DNA of 64,000 nt from an uncultured Methanomicrobiales archaeon (lineage in GTDB: Archaea > Halobacteriota > Methanomicrobia > Methanomicrobiales > Methanospirillaceae), in contig CAIYHQ010000128.1 of NCBI GenBank assembly GCA_903926075.1, positions 62,001-126,000 on the forward strand. The letters run 5' to 3'. The translations under genes were made by a program, and so were the position numbers. A model generated the notes under the pieces. It searched no databases, was not told the DNA's origin, and worked only from the letters and a program-made list of their open reading frames with translations. Positions 37,201 to 45,145 of the stretch are shown here, piece by piece (positions within the stretch are counted from its first letter, which is position 1; each line of letters begins with the position of its first letter).

Positions 37201-40200
37201 GAAGGAGAACGGTGGGAGAGTGTTGAGATCCCAATTCTCGCTAAAGATGGCAGTGTTCGAACGATATTATGGAATTCTGCAAACATCCTGGACTCCGAGG
37301 GAATGATTATATCCACAATTGCTCAAGGGGTTGATATAACCAAACGCAAAAAGGCTGATGCGGCATTAAAAGAATTATTTGCGACATTCAAAACAGTCAT
37401 GGACAGTCTTGATGCACTCGTATATGTAGCGGATATGAAAACTTTTGAAATATTGTTTGTAAACGAGTACGGAAGAAAAATTTGGGGTGATCTTACAGGA
37501 AAAACGTGTTGGAAAGCACTCCAAATGGATCAAAAGGGTCCCTGTCCATTCTGCACGAATGAAAAACTGTTGGACCCGGATCGCAATCCAGCCGAAATCC
37601 TGATCTGGGAATTCCAAAATACAATCACCAAACAGTGGTACGAATGCCATGATAGCGCTATCCGGTGGATTGATAACCGAATTGTACGGCTTGAAATTGC
37701 AACTAACATCACTGAACGAAAATGTGTTGAGGAAAAACTTTTTGAGACAGAACAGCGATTGGGTGACATTATAGACTTCCTTCCCGATGCTACATTTGCT
37801 ATTGATAGTGAGGGGAAAGTGATTGCATGGAATCATGCAATTGAAGAGATGACCGGTATCCAATCGGTAGATATGCTAGGTAAGGAATACTATGAGTATT
37901 CACTTCCTTTCTATGGAGAACGCCGCCCAATTCTTATCGATTTCGCTATAATGCCAGACCCATTAATGGAGTTTCCCCACTATTCCAATGTGCGAAGGGA
38001 AGGTGACACCATTACTGCCGAGACCACTCTTGCTTATCTGGGTGGAAAAAACCTATATCTTTGGTGTAAATCAATCCCTTTAAAAAATAACGAAGGCAAA
38101 ATAGTGGGAGCTATCGAATCTATCCGGGATATTTCAGACCGTAAGACCGCAGAGGATCTCCTCAAAGAGAGCAGAAAAAAATACAAGGAACTAGTTGAGA
38201 GCATCAGCGATGTCATCTATGAAATTGACAGTCATGGAATCATAACCTATATCACTCCAAGTGTTAGGAATATCCTGGAATTTGAATCCGAAGAGATTAT
38301 CGGAAGAAATTTTATCGATCTTATCTATTCTGAAGACCGTGACCTGCTGCTAAACAGGTTTTCTGAGATTACTAAAGGAATTGAATATCCCTTGGATTAT
38401 CGTGTCCTTACAAAATCCGGAGAGGTCAGATGGGTGAGGAGCCTGACGAAACCAGTAACGAAGAGTAATACGTTTTTCAGAGGGCGGGGAACACTTATTG
38501 ACATTACCGACCGTAAACTGATGGAAGAGGCACTTAAAATAAGTCAGTTCCAACTTTCAGAAGCGATGAACCTGGCACATATGGCTAACTGGCAATTTGA
38601 TGTTAATTCAGGTATATTCACCTTTGACGATTCATTCTATTCTCTTTATGGCACCAATGCGGAGTTCGAAGGAGGCTATGAAATGACGGCGGAGATGTAT
38701 GCAAACAAATTCGTTCACCCTGACGATTTACATACAGTAGCCGATGAAGTGAATAAAGCCATAGAGGCTACCGACCCTGAGTATGAGTCAAAATTGGTGC
38801 ACCGAATAATCCGTCGGGACGGTGAAATCAGGCATATTATCGTGCTTATAGGAATAACGAAAGACGAAAATGGTAAGACTATCAAGACCCACGGTGTGAA
38901 CCAGGATATATCCGAAAGCAAGCAGATGGAGGAAACAATAAGGGAGAACGAGGAAAAATTTCGCACAGTTGCTGATTTTACCTATGACTGGGAATTCTGG
39001 ATTACTCCTGATGGAAACTATAAATATGTCTCTCCGTCCTGCGAACGAATTACCGGTTATCGTCCTCTAGAGTTTATTCTCGATTCGGATCTCCTGATGA
39101 AAATAGTACATAACGATGACCGGGATAAAATTGTTAACCATTTTTCTTCATTACAGGAATACCATAGAGATACTGACTCTCTTGAATATCGGATTATTGC
39201 AAGAAACGGAGAAGAAAGATGGATAGGTCATGAATGTCAGCAGGTATATAATACCGATGGAGATTACATCGGAATTCGCGGCAGCAATCGTGATATTACC
39301 GAAAGAAAACGGGCTGAAAGAAACCTTGTTTCGACATTGAAAAGGACCCAGAATCAGCAGGCGGTGCTGGCAATGATTTCTTTGTCACCCCACCTTTTTT
39401 CAGGTGATGTGGATGCATTATCAGTTATACTTACTCAGGTTTCATCAGGAGTGCTGGGTGTAGAGAGGGTTAGTGTCTGGCTTTTTAACAAGAAAGAGGA
39501 TGAATTACGGTGCATTGACTTATTTGAAAAATTAGAGGATCGACATTCGCGGGATCTTGTATTGAAACGCCATGAATATGTAAATGAATTTGACGAGCTA
39601 AGCAAGGCAAATTTTATCGATGCACATGATCCATTGACTGACCCACGTACGGCTGGATATGTAGAGGGGTATCTCAAACCGAATCGCATTACTTCAATGT
39701 TGGATGCGGTGATACGGGTCTCAGGACAGAATCTTGGGGTAATATGCTTTGAACATGTTGATCGTCCACATCACTGGGAGAGTGATGAGATAGCATTTGC
39801 CTGCCAGCTTGCCGACCAGATTGCAATTACATTACTGAACCATGATCGCAAGGAGGCAGAAGATGCTTTACAGCAGGCAAATAGAAAGCTCAATCTCCTC
39901 TCCGGCGTCACCAGACACGATATTAAGAACAAAGTGATGACGATACAGGGTTTTTTACGATTCGCTCGAAAAACAAAAGACATTGACGAGGTTCAATCAT
40001 TCCTCGATAAAATACAAGATTCAGCAAAGGCCATTGAACATCAGATAGATTTCTCAAAGAATTATCAGGATCTTGGAGCAAAATTACCAAAATGGCTGAA
40101 TCTATCAAATATGATTATATTAGCAGGTAACCCTGCAATTAATATTTTTGATGAAACCGGTACTCTTCAGATATTCGCAGACCCGCTCTTTGAGAAGGTT

Positions 40201-40512
40201 CTGTATAACTTAACGGATAACACAATCCGTCATGGAGATACTGCAACCGAAGCTCATGTATCTGTCATCACCGAACAGGATGACATCCGGATTATCTGGA
40301 CGGATAATGGTGTTGGTGTCCCGGCTGATCAGAAGGAAATTATATTTAACCGGGGCTTTGGAAAGAACACAGGTTTAGGTCTTTTCCTCATCAGGGAAAT
40401 TCTTGCAATTACTGGAATGTCAATACAGGAGACCGGTGAGCCGGGGAAGGGTGCACGGTTCGAAATCACGGTGCCGAATGGGAAGTGGCGTTATGGGAGT
40501 GAAGCGAATTAA
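34285..40512 (+). CDS. Giant receiver-PAS12-GAF histidine kinase
   Basis: At 2075 residues this is the largest gene here. Order: receiver (about 1-122; ISDYQMPDMDG, LQKGG), twelve PAS domains in tandem to about residue 1680, a GAF domain (about 1690-1860; VLGVERVSVWLFNKKED, NLGVICFEHVD), DHp with SGVTRHDIKNK and HATPase (NLTDNTIRHGD, TDNGVGVP, GFGKNTGLGLFL). Most PAS units end in D-I-T-E/Q-R-K PAC motifs. PAS8 carries GKTCWKAL...GPCPFC, the same Cys pattern as PAS2 of the previous kinase. PAS4 and PAS11 start with an LAHIG/LAHMA-type helix. It is soluble, so it must integrate many internal cues. The frame is intact over 6.2 kb, which argues for selection. Confidence 0.9.
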   Translation: MADTIRVLYVDDETGLLEIGKLFLEESGDFSVTTITSAPAALELLEKEQYNAIISDYQMPDMDGIEFLIEVRARFGSIPFILFTGRGREEVVIQAINNGVDFYLQKGGELGSQYAELSHNIKSAALRKRAEEALRESERTFRVHIENSFDVIFTLNDESNFVFISPAWERHFGYPVSDVIGKSLMPFVHPDDIAPLVEYLKRVLTTGQSETSPAYRVRHANGRWLWFVANGTPYSNNKGERQFIGVGRDITERKVVEEELRLSEEKFRKAFFTSPNSICITRLNDGMFISINKGFTEITGYTEEDVIGKTSLEINIWKDPEDRRKIVEGLQANGEVRDYEASFLTKTGEIYGLMSTSIIELNGVPHILNITQDISDRKQAEEALQENEERYKYISEMTTDFVFSCIKPDGALYSINWMAGAVEQITGYTIDELLAMGCWRCIVHSDDASVFDENITNLPKGSSAVCILRILTKSGTERWLAVNTAHLPTKDSSAFSQVFGGCRDITERKRTELELISTQDRLKEAHRLAHIGIWDWVIETDTVTWSDELCSIAGWDPLLPAPTYAELPRVYTPASWVSLSGAVTRALTTGEPYNLELEMIRPDGNIRWTNAFGGVNRDREGKIIGLHGTVQDITQRKLEEEALRINENRLQMTQEIGHIGCWEYDIKTNQMWGSEEGCYLFGYPRVAVSFPVENFASCITEPELVLKAFNDLIMEGKEYDLNFVINPKDGSAQKTLHSIGRLEKDEQGNPVKVKGINQDITERKAAEEALRQSENRYSTIYNQSPIAIELYDAAGILVHANNACLKLFGIENIHAIRNFSLFADPNINGEQKENLLEGKTVHYQGPFDFEKVKTLNLYPTSRKGIIWLDVLITPLVESVDSKTGFLVQIKDITERKRVEVTLQETNEYLNKLINYASAPIIVWDPDFRIIRFNHAFEDLTLKSDQEVIGQPLEILFPKESKETSLIQIKKTLEGERWESVEIPILAKDGSVRTILWNSANILDSEGMIISTIAQGVDITKRKKADAALKELFATFKTVMDSLDALVYVADMKTFEILFVNEYGRKIWGDLTGKTCWKALQMDQKGPCPFCTNEKLLDPDRNPAEILIWEFQNTITKQWYECHDSAIRWIDNRIVRLEIATNITERKCVEEKLFETEQRLGDIIDFLPDATFAIDSEGKVIAWNHAIEEMTGIQSVDMLGKEYYEYSLPFYGERRPILIDFAIMPDPLMEFPHYSNVRREGDTITAETTLAYLGGKNLYLWCKSIPLKNNEGKIVGAIESIRDISDRKTAEDLLKESRKKYKELVESISDVIYEIDSHGIITYITPSVRNILEFESEEIIGRNFIDLIYSEDRDLLLNRFSEITKGIEYPLDYRVLTKSGEVRWVRSLTKPVTKSNTFFRGRGTLIDITDRKLMEEALKISQFQLSEAMNLAHMANWQFDVNSGIFTFDDSFYSLYGTNAEFEGGYEMTAEMYANKFVHPDDLHTVADEVNKAIEATDPEYESKLVHRIIRRDGEIRHIIVLIGITKDENGKTIKTHGVNQDISESKQMEETIRENEEKFRTVADFTYDWEFWITPDGNYKYVSPSCERITGYRPLEFILDSDLLMKIVHNDDRDKIVNHFSSLQEYHRDTDSLEYRIIARNGEERWIGHECQQVYNTDGDYIGIRGSNRDITERKRAERNLVSTLKRTQNQQAVLAMISLSPHLFSGDVDALSVILTQVSSGVLGVERVSVWLFNKKEDELRCIDLFEKLEDRHSRDLVLKRHEYVNEFDELSKANFIDAHDPLTDPRTAGYVEGYLKPNRITSMLDAVIRVSGQNLGVICFEHVDRPHHWESDEIAFACQLADQIAITLLNHDRKEAEDALQQANRKLNLLSGVTRHDIKNKVMTIQGFLRFARKTKDIDEVQSFLDKIQDSAKAIEHQIDFSKNYQDLGAKLPKWLNLSNMIILAGNPAINIFDETGTLQIFADPLFEKVLYNLTDNTIRHGDTATEAHVSVITEQDDIRIIWTDNGVGVPADQKEIIFNRGFGKNTGLGLFLIREILAITGMSIQETGEPGKGARFEITVPNGKWRYGSEAN

Positions 40513-40629
40513 TTTGCGGTAGATCGCTCCAGTCGAACCTGACAAATTTTTAAAAACAATTTATAATTTTGCATCTGTACCAAGATAATATCAATTGAAG
40601 GGACAAACATTATTCCCTGGAAGTATATA
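40513..40629. other. Intergenic region with the start of the dispersed repeat
   Basis: GCGGTAGATCGCTCCAGTCG directly after the giant kinase matches the first block of the repeats at 33862 and 42000; the remaining blocks are absent. Confidence 0.5.
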
Positions 40630-41403
40630 ATGAGAAGACTCGTCATTCTTACTGCAACTATAATCTTCCTTATATTGGGACTGACAGTTGCTGCCGTATC
40701 ACTATCACAGACACCTCTCACAAATGAAATTGCTAATCTTACGAAAAATGTTTCAGTGAAGGTAACCCCGACAAATACCATCTCATCAAAAATTCAGGGT
40801 TCAGTCACAGCGAAGGCTGCTGGAGGAAAACAAACAGTAAACGGTACGAGCACTAGAAGTACCGGATTAGTTACTCGAATTTCACCATCTGTTCAAACAA
40901 AAATACAGTCGGTTCTGACACCCAATATCACGAAAACTACGGTCACTAATATATCTAATCAGGCTAAAACAACCACAATTGATGATTTTCTTTACCTTAA
41001 CAATAAAAAGAATGCCAATATAACAACCATTAATGATTTTGTTATATACTGGAACAGAACGGATAGCAATCCTTTTACCAATATGAAAGGAACCGGAACG
41101 TCTGAACTATTAGATCTTATCTATCTAGACGGTACAAGGATTATAATTGTCGCCAAATCGAGTCAACCAGTCCAGGTTTCTGTTGGCGGCTCGAACCCGA
41201 CTATTCTTCTATCAGAAGGTGATACGATTATCGAATTTCCAGATGGGACCTATGATGTAATAAAAAATAATAGCACGTTTGTCTCCTATATGAATAAGGT
41301 AAAAGATAGTATCAGGGCAGCACGGAAGCCCTTAACACGCCAAACAACCCCGGCAAAAAATGTGCCTATAGAGACTGAATCACCAATAATTGAAATCCCA
41401 TGA
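40630..41403 (+). CDS. Secreted Thr-rich hypothetical protein
   Basis: A 257-residue protein with a signal peptide or anchor (MRRLVILTATIIFLILGLTVAA), a long Thr/Ser/Lys-rich low-complexity stretch (about 30-150) and a compact beta-rich segment (about 165-215; RIIIVAKSSQPVQVSVGG, SEGDTIIEFPDGTYDVI). It is probably an extracellular, possibly glycosylated, envelope protein. The small duplicated phrases TTIDDFLYLNN and TTINDFVIYWN hint at an internal repeat. Confidence 0.6.
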   Translation: MRRLVILTATIIFLILGLTVAAVSLSQTPLTNEIANLTKNVSVKVTPTNTISSKIQGSVTAKAAGGKQTVNGTSTRSTGLVTRISPSVQTKIQSVLTPNITKTTVTNISNQAKTTTIDDFLYLNNKKNANITTINDFVIYWNRTDSNPFTNMKGTGTSELLDLIYLDGTRIIIVAKSSQPVQVSVGGSNPTILLSEGDTIIEFPDGTYDVIKNNSTFVSYMNKVKDSIRAARKPLTRQTTPAKNVPIETESPIIEIP

Positions 41404-41697
41404 ATTGGTTAACACCCTTCTTTTTTCAGGCTGTAATGTTTCAATGGTATTGGATAATTTAGAACTATATTTCCATTGAAAATTCGTATCGATGCATTGG
41501 TTAGGTCCGACAAAAAAATCCATGAAATTTAAATCTGACTTAGAAAAACCATAAGTTTCATCTCGAAAATATAAAATACACTTTACCTTTGTAAAACATG
41601 TAACATTTGTAACAGATTCATCGGAGTACACTGCCATCATTTTTTCCTCAGATACTTTGCCTAAATTTCTATTGGAGAAATTTTCAAGCACGAACAA
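41380..41697 (-). CDS. Doubtful hypothetical ORF
   Basis: A 105-codon frame overlaps the 3' end of the preceding gene by 24 bases. It is moderately protein-like (SDLNFMDFFVGPNQCIDTN) but has no recognised family and no clear ribosome-binding site. Confidence 0.25.
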   Translation of the reverse strand: MFVLENFSNRNLGKVSEEKMMAVYSDESVTNVTCFTKVKCILYFRDETYGFSKSDLNFMDFFVGPNQCIDTNFQWKYSSKLSNTIETLQPEKRRVLTNSWDFNYW

Positions 41698-42285
41698 GTA
41701 CAGTTTACAACAGGAACAACCACCAGGTATTTCATCATCTCAGTTAACCGAGAAGAATTTGGACTTTCGCCATCCTCATATGAGCTCTCCGCTTACCTCC
41801 ACTCCCTCACACTGTGATTTAGAAGCGGACACATTCCAGAGAATGAATAGGAAGCCACCACACACATGACCGAAGAGCGTATTTTTCATTGTATAAACCA
41901 TCTGATGGTTTATATTAGAGTAGGACAGTAGAGAAGCACCGTGATAACCAATAGGTAAATTGCCATGTGATCATGTGGTAGGACATCAATTGCTATAGAT
42001 CGCTCCGGTCCTCCCTTCGTTCCCTAGTATGTTTGTAACGCTCGTCGGTCACATGCTTTCCATCGGTCCTTCTCGCTACTTTAACAGATTAACCTCCGGG
42101 TTAGCTTCGCTCACTAACCGGCTCGGCCACGCCTTCGCTCGTCGCCGCAAATCGTTGATACTATTTCTGCCTCCTCGCTGGATGAGCGGTCGAAGCAACT
42201 GCGTTCCCGTTTTCTCCGAGGGAACCACCAGGTAAAACAATAGGCACGGATATCACGCTCGTAGCCCAATGAAGGCCTGATAGTT
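41698..42285. other. Noncoding accessory stretch
   Basis: No gene is supported. It contains the palindrome at 41894-41916 and the dispersed repeat at about 41995-42300. Short open frames within the GC-rich part have repeat-like composition. Confidence 0.5.
41894..41916. repeat. Perfect 23-bp palindrome
   Basis: TATAAACCATC, one T, then GATGGTTTATA. Arms of 11 bases are perfect. It could be a regulator-binding site, a recombination site or a transcript hairpin; no gene starts nearby. Confidence 0.7.
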
Positions 42286-42300
42286 GTGTTAGTAAATGGA
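41995..42300 (+). repeat. Dispersed intergenic repeat, copy 2 (with GC-rich insert)
   Basis: Blocks GCTATAGATCGCTCCGGTC, GGATGAGCGGTCGAAGCAAC, GGAACCACCAGGTAAAACAA and GCCTGATAGTTGTGTTAG match the repeat at 33862-34030 in the same order. A GC-rich insert with ACCGG...TTAGCTTCGCTCACTAACCGG palindromes lies between the first and second blocks. Its end runs into the start of the next reading frame. Confidence 0.6.
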
Positions 42301-42618
42301 AACACAGTAAAATTAACAAACATTAATGGATTTGAACGGGATATATTTAGCAACCTTGATATCGAGATAGACGGAAAAAAGATTGGTGAATTAGGACTTG
42401 AAAAAGGTACTAAAAGAGTAATATCATATGAAATTCCAATAAATAATTGTGAGGTAAGCATTGAAATTCGGACACAATATAAAAAAGCCTCACATAGTCG
42501 ATATACTCCAGGAGCAAGGATATCAATTGCCCAAATTTACGTTTCCGATAATGATATTTGTGAATTTAAAAAATCGCACTGGAAGACTTCTATAAAGATT
42601 CTATCTGGAAGTTTATGA
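42286..42618 (+). CDS. Hypothetical protein, probably 5'-truncated
   Basis: The 110-codon frame begins with GTG inside the end of the dispersed repeat, so the original N-terminus may have been replaced. The body (NINGFERDIFSNLDIEIDGKKIGELGLEKG...) looks like a soluble beta-rich domain. Its stop overlaps the next ATG (ATGA), so the two are coupled. No family recognised. Confidence 0.5.
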   Translation: MLVNGNTVKLTNINGFERDIFSNLDIEIDGKKIGELGLEKGTKRVISYEIPINNCEVSIEIRTQYKKASHSRYTPGARISIAQIYVSDNDICEFKKSHWKTSIKILSGSL

Positions 42619-43274
42619 AAAACAAGCAGTTTTTTATCCATTTTTTTATAGTCAGCCTGGTTATGCTTCTGGGTATCAGCCTGGGTTTACTGCATGGTTT
42701 CATTAACCAGCCGGTAGTTATTCCATTAAATCAAACAGACCTTGGAGTAAGATATGATCTACAGATTAAATATGTAATTCCCCATATGAAGGAGGTATTT
42801 CCTCTGCTAACTCTTTTCAATATTGGAGTAGCTATGCTGATTCTCATATTCCCTCTCTACTGGGTCTGGGTCTCCAGGTTTAGTAATAATATCCTATCTC
42901 TAAAATCCGTCCCAATGAAAGCCACAGTATATTTTCTTATTTTGGCGGTTGGGCATAATACATTTTTTAAAACATATGCACAATACAAAACTTTTCCATT
43001 TTCGGTTTTCACAAGTATGTATATTTTCCATGGTTTTTTAGAGATATTGGCCTATATCCTGGCAGGTACATTCTCATTGCTGTGTATTGATGCTGTTAGA
43101 AAGGTCCTGGAAGATTCAGGAAAACTAAAATCCGGAGATATCTGCTTATTTCTATTCCAAAAATTGTCTAGGTTTGTCCTGATTATAATTTTTTTGGTGC
43201 TTTTAGGAGCTTTTTTAGAATGCTACATAACCCCTGTAATGGTGGGAAAATCAATGGGGGCTCTGCTACAGTAA
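42615..43274 (+). CDS. Integral membrane protein, SpoIIM/DUF95-like
   Basis: A 219-residue protein with about five hydrophobic helices. The segment FTSMYIFHGFLEILAYILAG resembles the P-H-G-x-x-E-x-P-A motif region of the stage II sporulation protein M-like (DUF95) membrane family, with H and E retained. The role of such proteins in archaea is unknown; many are linked to membrane remodelling. It is the last gene before the eha half-operon and on the opposite strand. Confidence 0.45.
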   Translation: MKNKQFFIHFFIVSLVMLLGISLGLLHGFINQPVVIPLNQTDLGVRYDLQIKYVIPHMKEVFPLLTLFNIGVAMLILIFPLYWVWVSRFSNNILSLKSVPMKATVYFLILAVGHNTFFKTYAQYKTFPFSVFTSMYIFHGFLEILAYILAGTFSLLCIDAVRKVLEDSGKLKSGDICLFLFQKLSRFVLIIIFLVLLGAFLECYITPVMVGKSMGALLQ

Positions 43275-43447
43275 TTCGATGAAGACAATGGAGATTTCAA
43301 AAAGAGATAAAGAAATGATTGATACCGATGTCAGCCATGCCTAAAGGCCTATTACCACAATAAACGGTATATTTGATACCCAAGGTCACTTTCCTTTTCT
43401 TTTGACTTGAAGTACTGTTAAGGAAATAATTTGTTTTGAAGCGTCAT

Positions 43448-44104
43448 TCATATAACCAAAATTATCTCAATAGCCCTTATAAAAATCAGAAACGATGATA
43501 ATGAACATATTAGAAGATATGATGATCCTCCGCTTCTGAATAAATCCGTTTTTGCTGCGTAGAATGGTGCCATACCCTCACCAGCAACTCCTAGCAAAAG
43601 TAGTAACTTTGCGATAACCGGAACTGGTGTTAAAACAGATTTTGAAAGTTCTAATATCGAAAGAGAACCTGATACTGCAAGAGCAACTGCAGCTCCTGCA
43701 AACAGGGGTAAAGTTGCCGCAAATACTACAAGTCCGTATTGAAAAGAAGCATCCTTTACATGCTGTTCCTTGATTATAGCAAAAGTTCCGACATTTATGA
43801 TTCCGACTAGGGCACAAAAAAGTGAAAAGTTAAAGAGATCACCGGTAACAGCTGCTCCAATAGACGCAAGACCACATCCAATAGCTAAAAATCTATGGAA
43901 TCTTAATTCCGAATCAGAAAAATCTTTTGTAACCGATGCATCCTTGCCAGACGAAATCACGATTTGGCGTCCGGGTTTACTTATTACAACGAAAATTGTA
44001 AAGATTAATGCAATTATAAATAGTGAAATAGTGAAGGGGGTGAAATAAATTATTTCATCACCAAATCCAAGATTATAAAGAGACAAGCCCCCTAGGCTAC
44101 TCAT
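43448..44104 (-). CDS. ehaH: Energy-converting hydrogenase Eha subunit H (NuoL/M-like fragment)
   Basis: This 218-residue membrane protein has about six helices related to part of the antiporter-like subunits of complex I (GDLFNFSLFCALVGIINVGTFA; TPVPVIAKLLLLLGVAGEGMAPFYAAKTDL). EhaH is naturally short compared with full NuoL. The start ATG 44104 overlaps the ehaG stop (ATGAGTAG). The product is probably an ion-translocating part of the membrane arm. In canonical clusters ehaI/ehaJ follow directly, but here the next eha gene is 40 kb away on the same strand. Confidence 0.8.
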   Translation of the reverse strand: MSSLGGLSLYNLGFGDEIIYFTPFTISLFIIALIFTIFVVISKPGRQIVISSGKDASVTKDFSDSELRFHRFLAIGCGLASIGAAVTGDLFNFSLFCALVGIINVGTFAIIKEQHVKDASFQYGLVVFAATLPLFAGAAVALAVSGSLSILELSKSVLTPVPVIAKLLLLLGVAGEGMAPFYAAKTDLFRSGGSSYLLICSLSSFLIFIRAIEIILVI

Positions 44105-44702
44105 GATACCCTTCCCACATTGTTCCAGCAAGCGCTAATTTTGCCAATACCTGAAAAAGAATCCCTGTTGCTGCCCCCATTAGTGCAAAGAGCCAGTATT
44201 GAGGAAGGAACATAAATACTAAAAATGAGATTATCCAGATTGCAAATGAGAGCCCTGCGGCAATTTCTATTATTGCAAAAGGTTCCCTGTATCCGTTACA
44301 CATAAAGAAAAAGACTATCCCCAGCCCTGCAATTATTCCTCCGGCAAGACCAGAAAGGACTATTCCATAACATATCAATAGTACCGAAAGTATTACAGGG
44401 GCTTTTCCCAGTGTTATTACCTCGATATCAAGACTCCTTACCCTTTTGCACGTTATCCCTTCTTTATTGACAAATATCTGTGTAAGGGCAATAATCTCCG
44501 CAATACCTACCAATAAAACTGCGAGGACCATAGCTTCTGCAAGGTCAGTGCCTATAAGTGCAATGATTCCAATTAACAAAATTTGCAGCAGGAGGAGGAG
44601 CAGAAGCTTATGTAAATCATCCTTCTCACGGATAAGTGCAATAAATGTGATAAGTGCTGAAAAAAATACGAGTAAAAGCCCTAATGAAAATGAATCCCAC
44701 AC
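44097..44702 (-). CDS. ehaG: Eha membrane subunit G
   Basis: 201 residues with about six hydrophobic helices, starting with GTG that overlaps the ehaF stop. The segment AEAMVLAVLLVGIAEIIALTQIFVNKEG is typical of this family (DUF2105-type by position). It is a probable component of the membrane arm; charged residues within helices (Glu in VGIAEI) may take part in ion transfer. Confidence 0.75.
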   Translation of the reverse strand: MWDSFSLGLLLVFFSALITFIALIREKDDLHKLLLLLLLQILLIGIIALIGTDLAEAMVLAVLLVGIAEIIALTQIFVNKEGITCKRVRSLDIEVITLGKAPVILSVLLICYGIVLSGLAGGIIAGLGIVFFFMCNGYREPFAIIEIAAGLSFAIWIISFLVFMFLPQYWLFALMGAATGILFQVLAKLALAGTMWEGYHE

Positions 44703-45145
44703 TATTCATCCCTCCTAAAAAGGTATGAGGCTATGGAAAATGCGATAAAGAAAATAGCAAGTCCGACCACAGTATCAAGACCGCGGGTATTATATTGGAT
44801 CTCATCAAGAATTCCTCCAGGGTGTGCTGCAATCGTTGTGCCAAGGTGCAGTGTGGAATCTTTCATCCATCGTGAAAATGGCGTCAGGTATGAAGTGACA
44901 TATCCAGAGTAAAGTGAATTTTGCGGATATTGTGAGTTTAGGCTGACCTGTGTGGATGAAAGTCCACTCCTGTCATATGGATCAAGAGGGCTTGTCCTGT
45001 CAACTTTTTTTGGATATAAATTATAGCCGCCAAAATGAAAAGGGATCGAGGCTAAACCAACGATAATTACAATTACACAGGCAAATGCAAATAAGGGCAA
45101 TATGTTTTCATAATTTGCGAATATTCTGGAAATTCTACGTATCAT
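44702..45145 (-). CDS. ehaF: Eha membrane subunit F
   Basis: A 147-residue protein from ATG 45145, which overlaps the ehaE stop (ATGA); a frame extending 22 codons upstream would overlap ehaE. It has one helix near the N-terminus and one near the C-terminus with a roughly 65-residue external loop (YPKKVDRTSPLDPYDRSGLSS, ...HLGTTIAAHPGGILDEIQYNTRG). Matches EhaF by position and topology. Confidence 0.75.
   Translation of the reverse strand: MIRRISRIFANYENILPLFAFACVIVIIVGLASIPFHFGGYNLYPKKVDRTSPLDPYDRSGLSSTQVSLNSQYPQNSLYSGYVTSYLTPFSRWMKDSTLHLGTTIAAHPGGILDEIQYNTRGLDTVVGLAIFFIAFSIASYLFRRDE

Noticed and set aside
41657-42235. Short plus-strand frames in 41.7-42.2 kb
   Set aside because: They have repeat-derived composition, no ribosome-binding sites and no recognisable domains.
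3170-43447. Integrase-type att sites bounding the 40-kb region
   Set aside because: No direct repeats of useful length were seen between 3170-3220 and 43275-43447, and there is no integrase or tRNA in the window.
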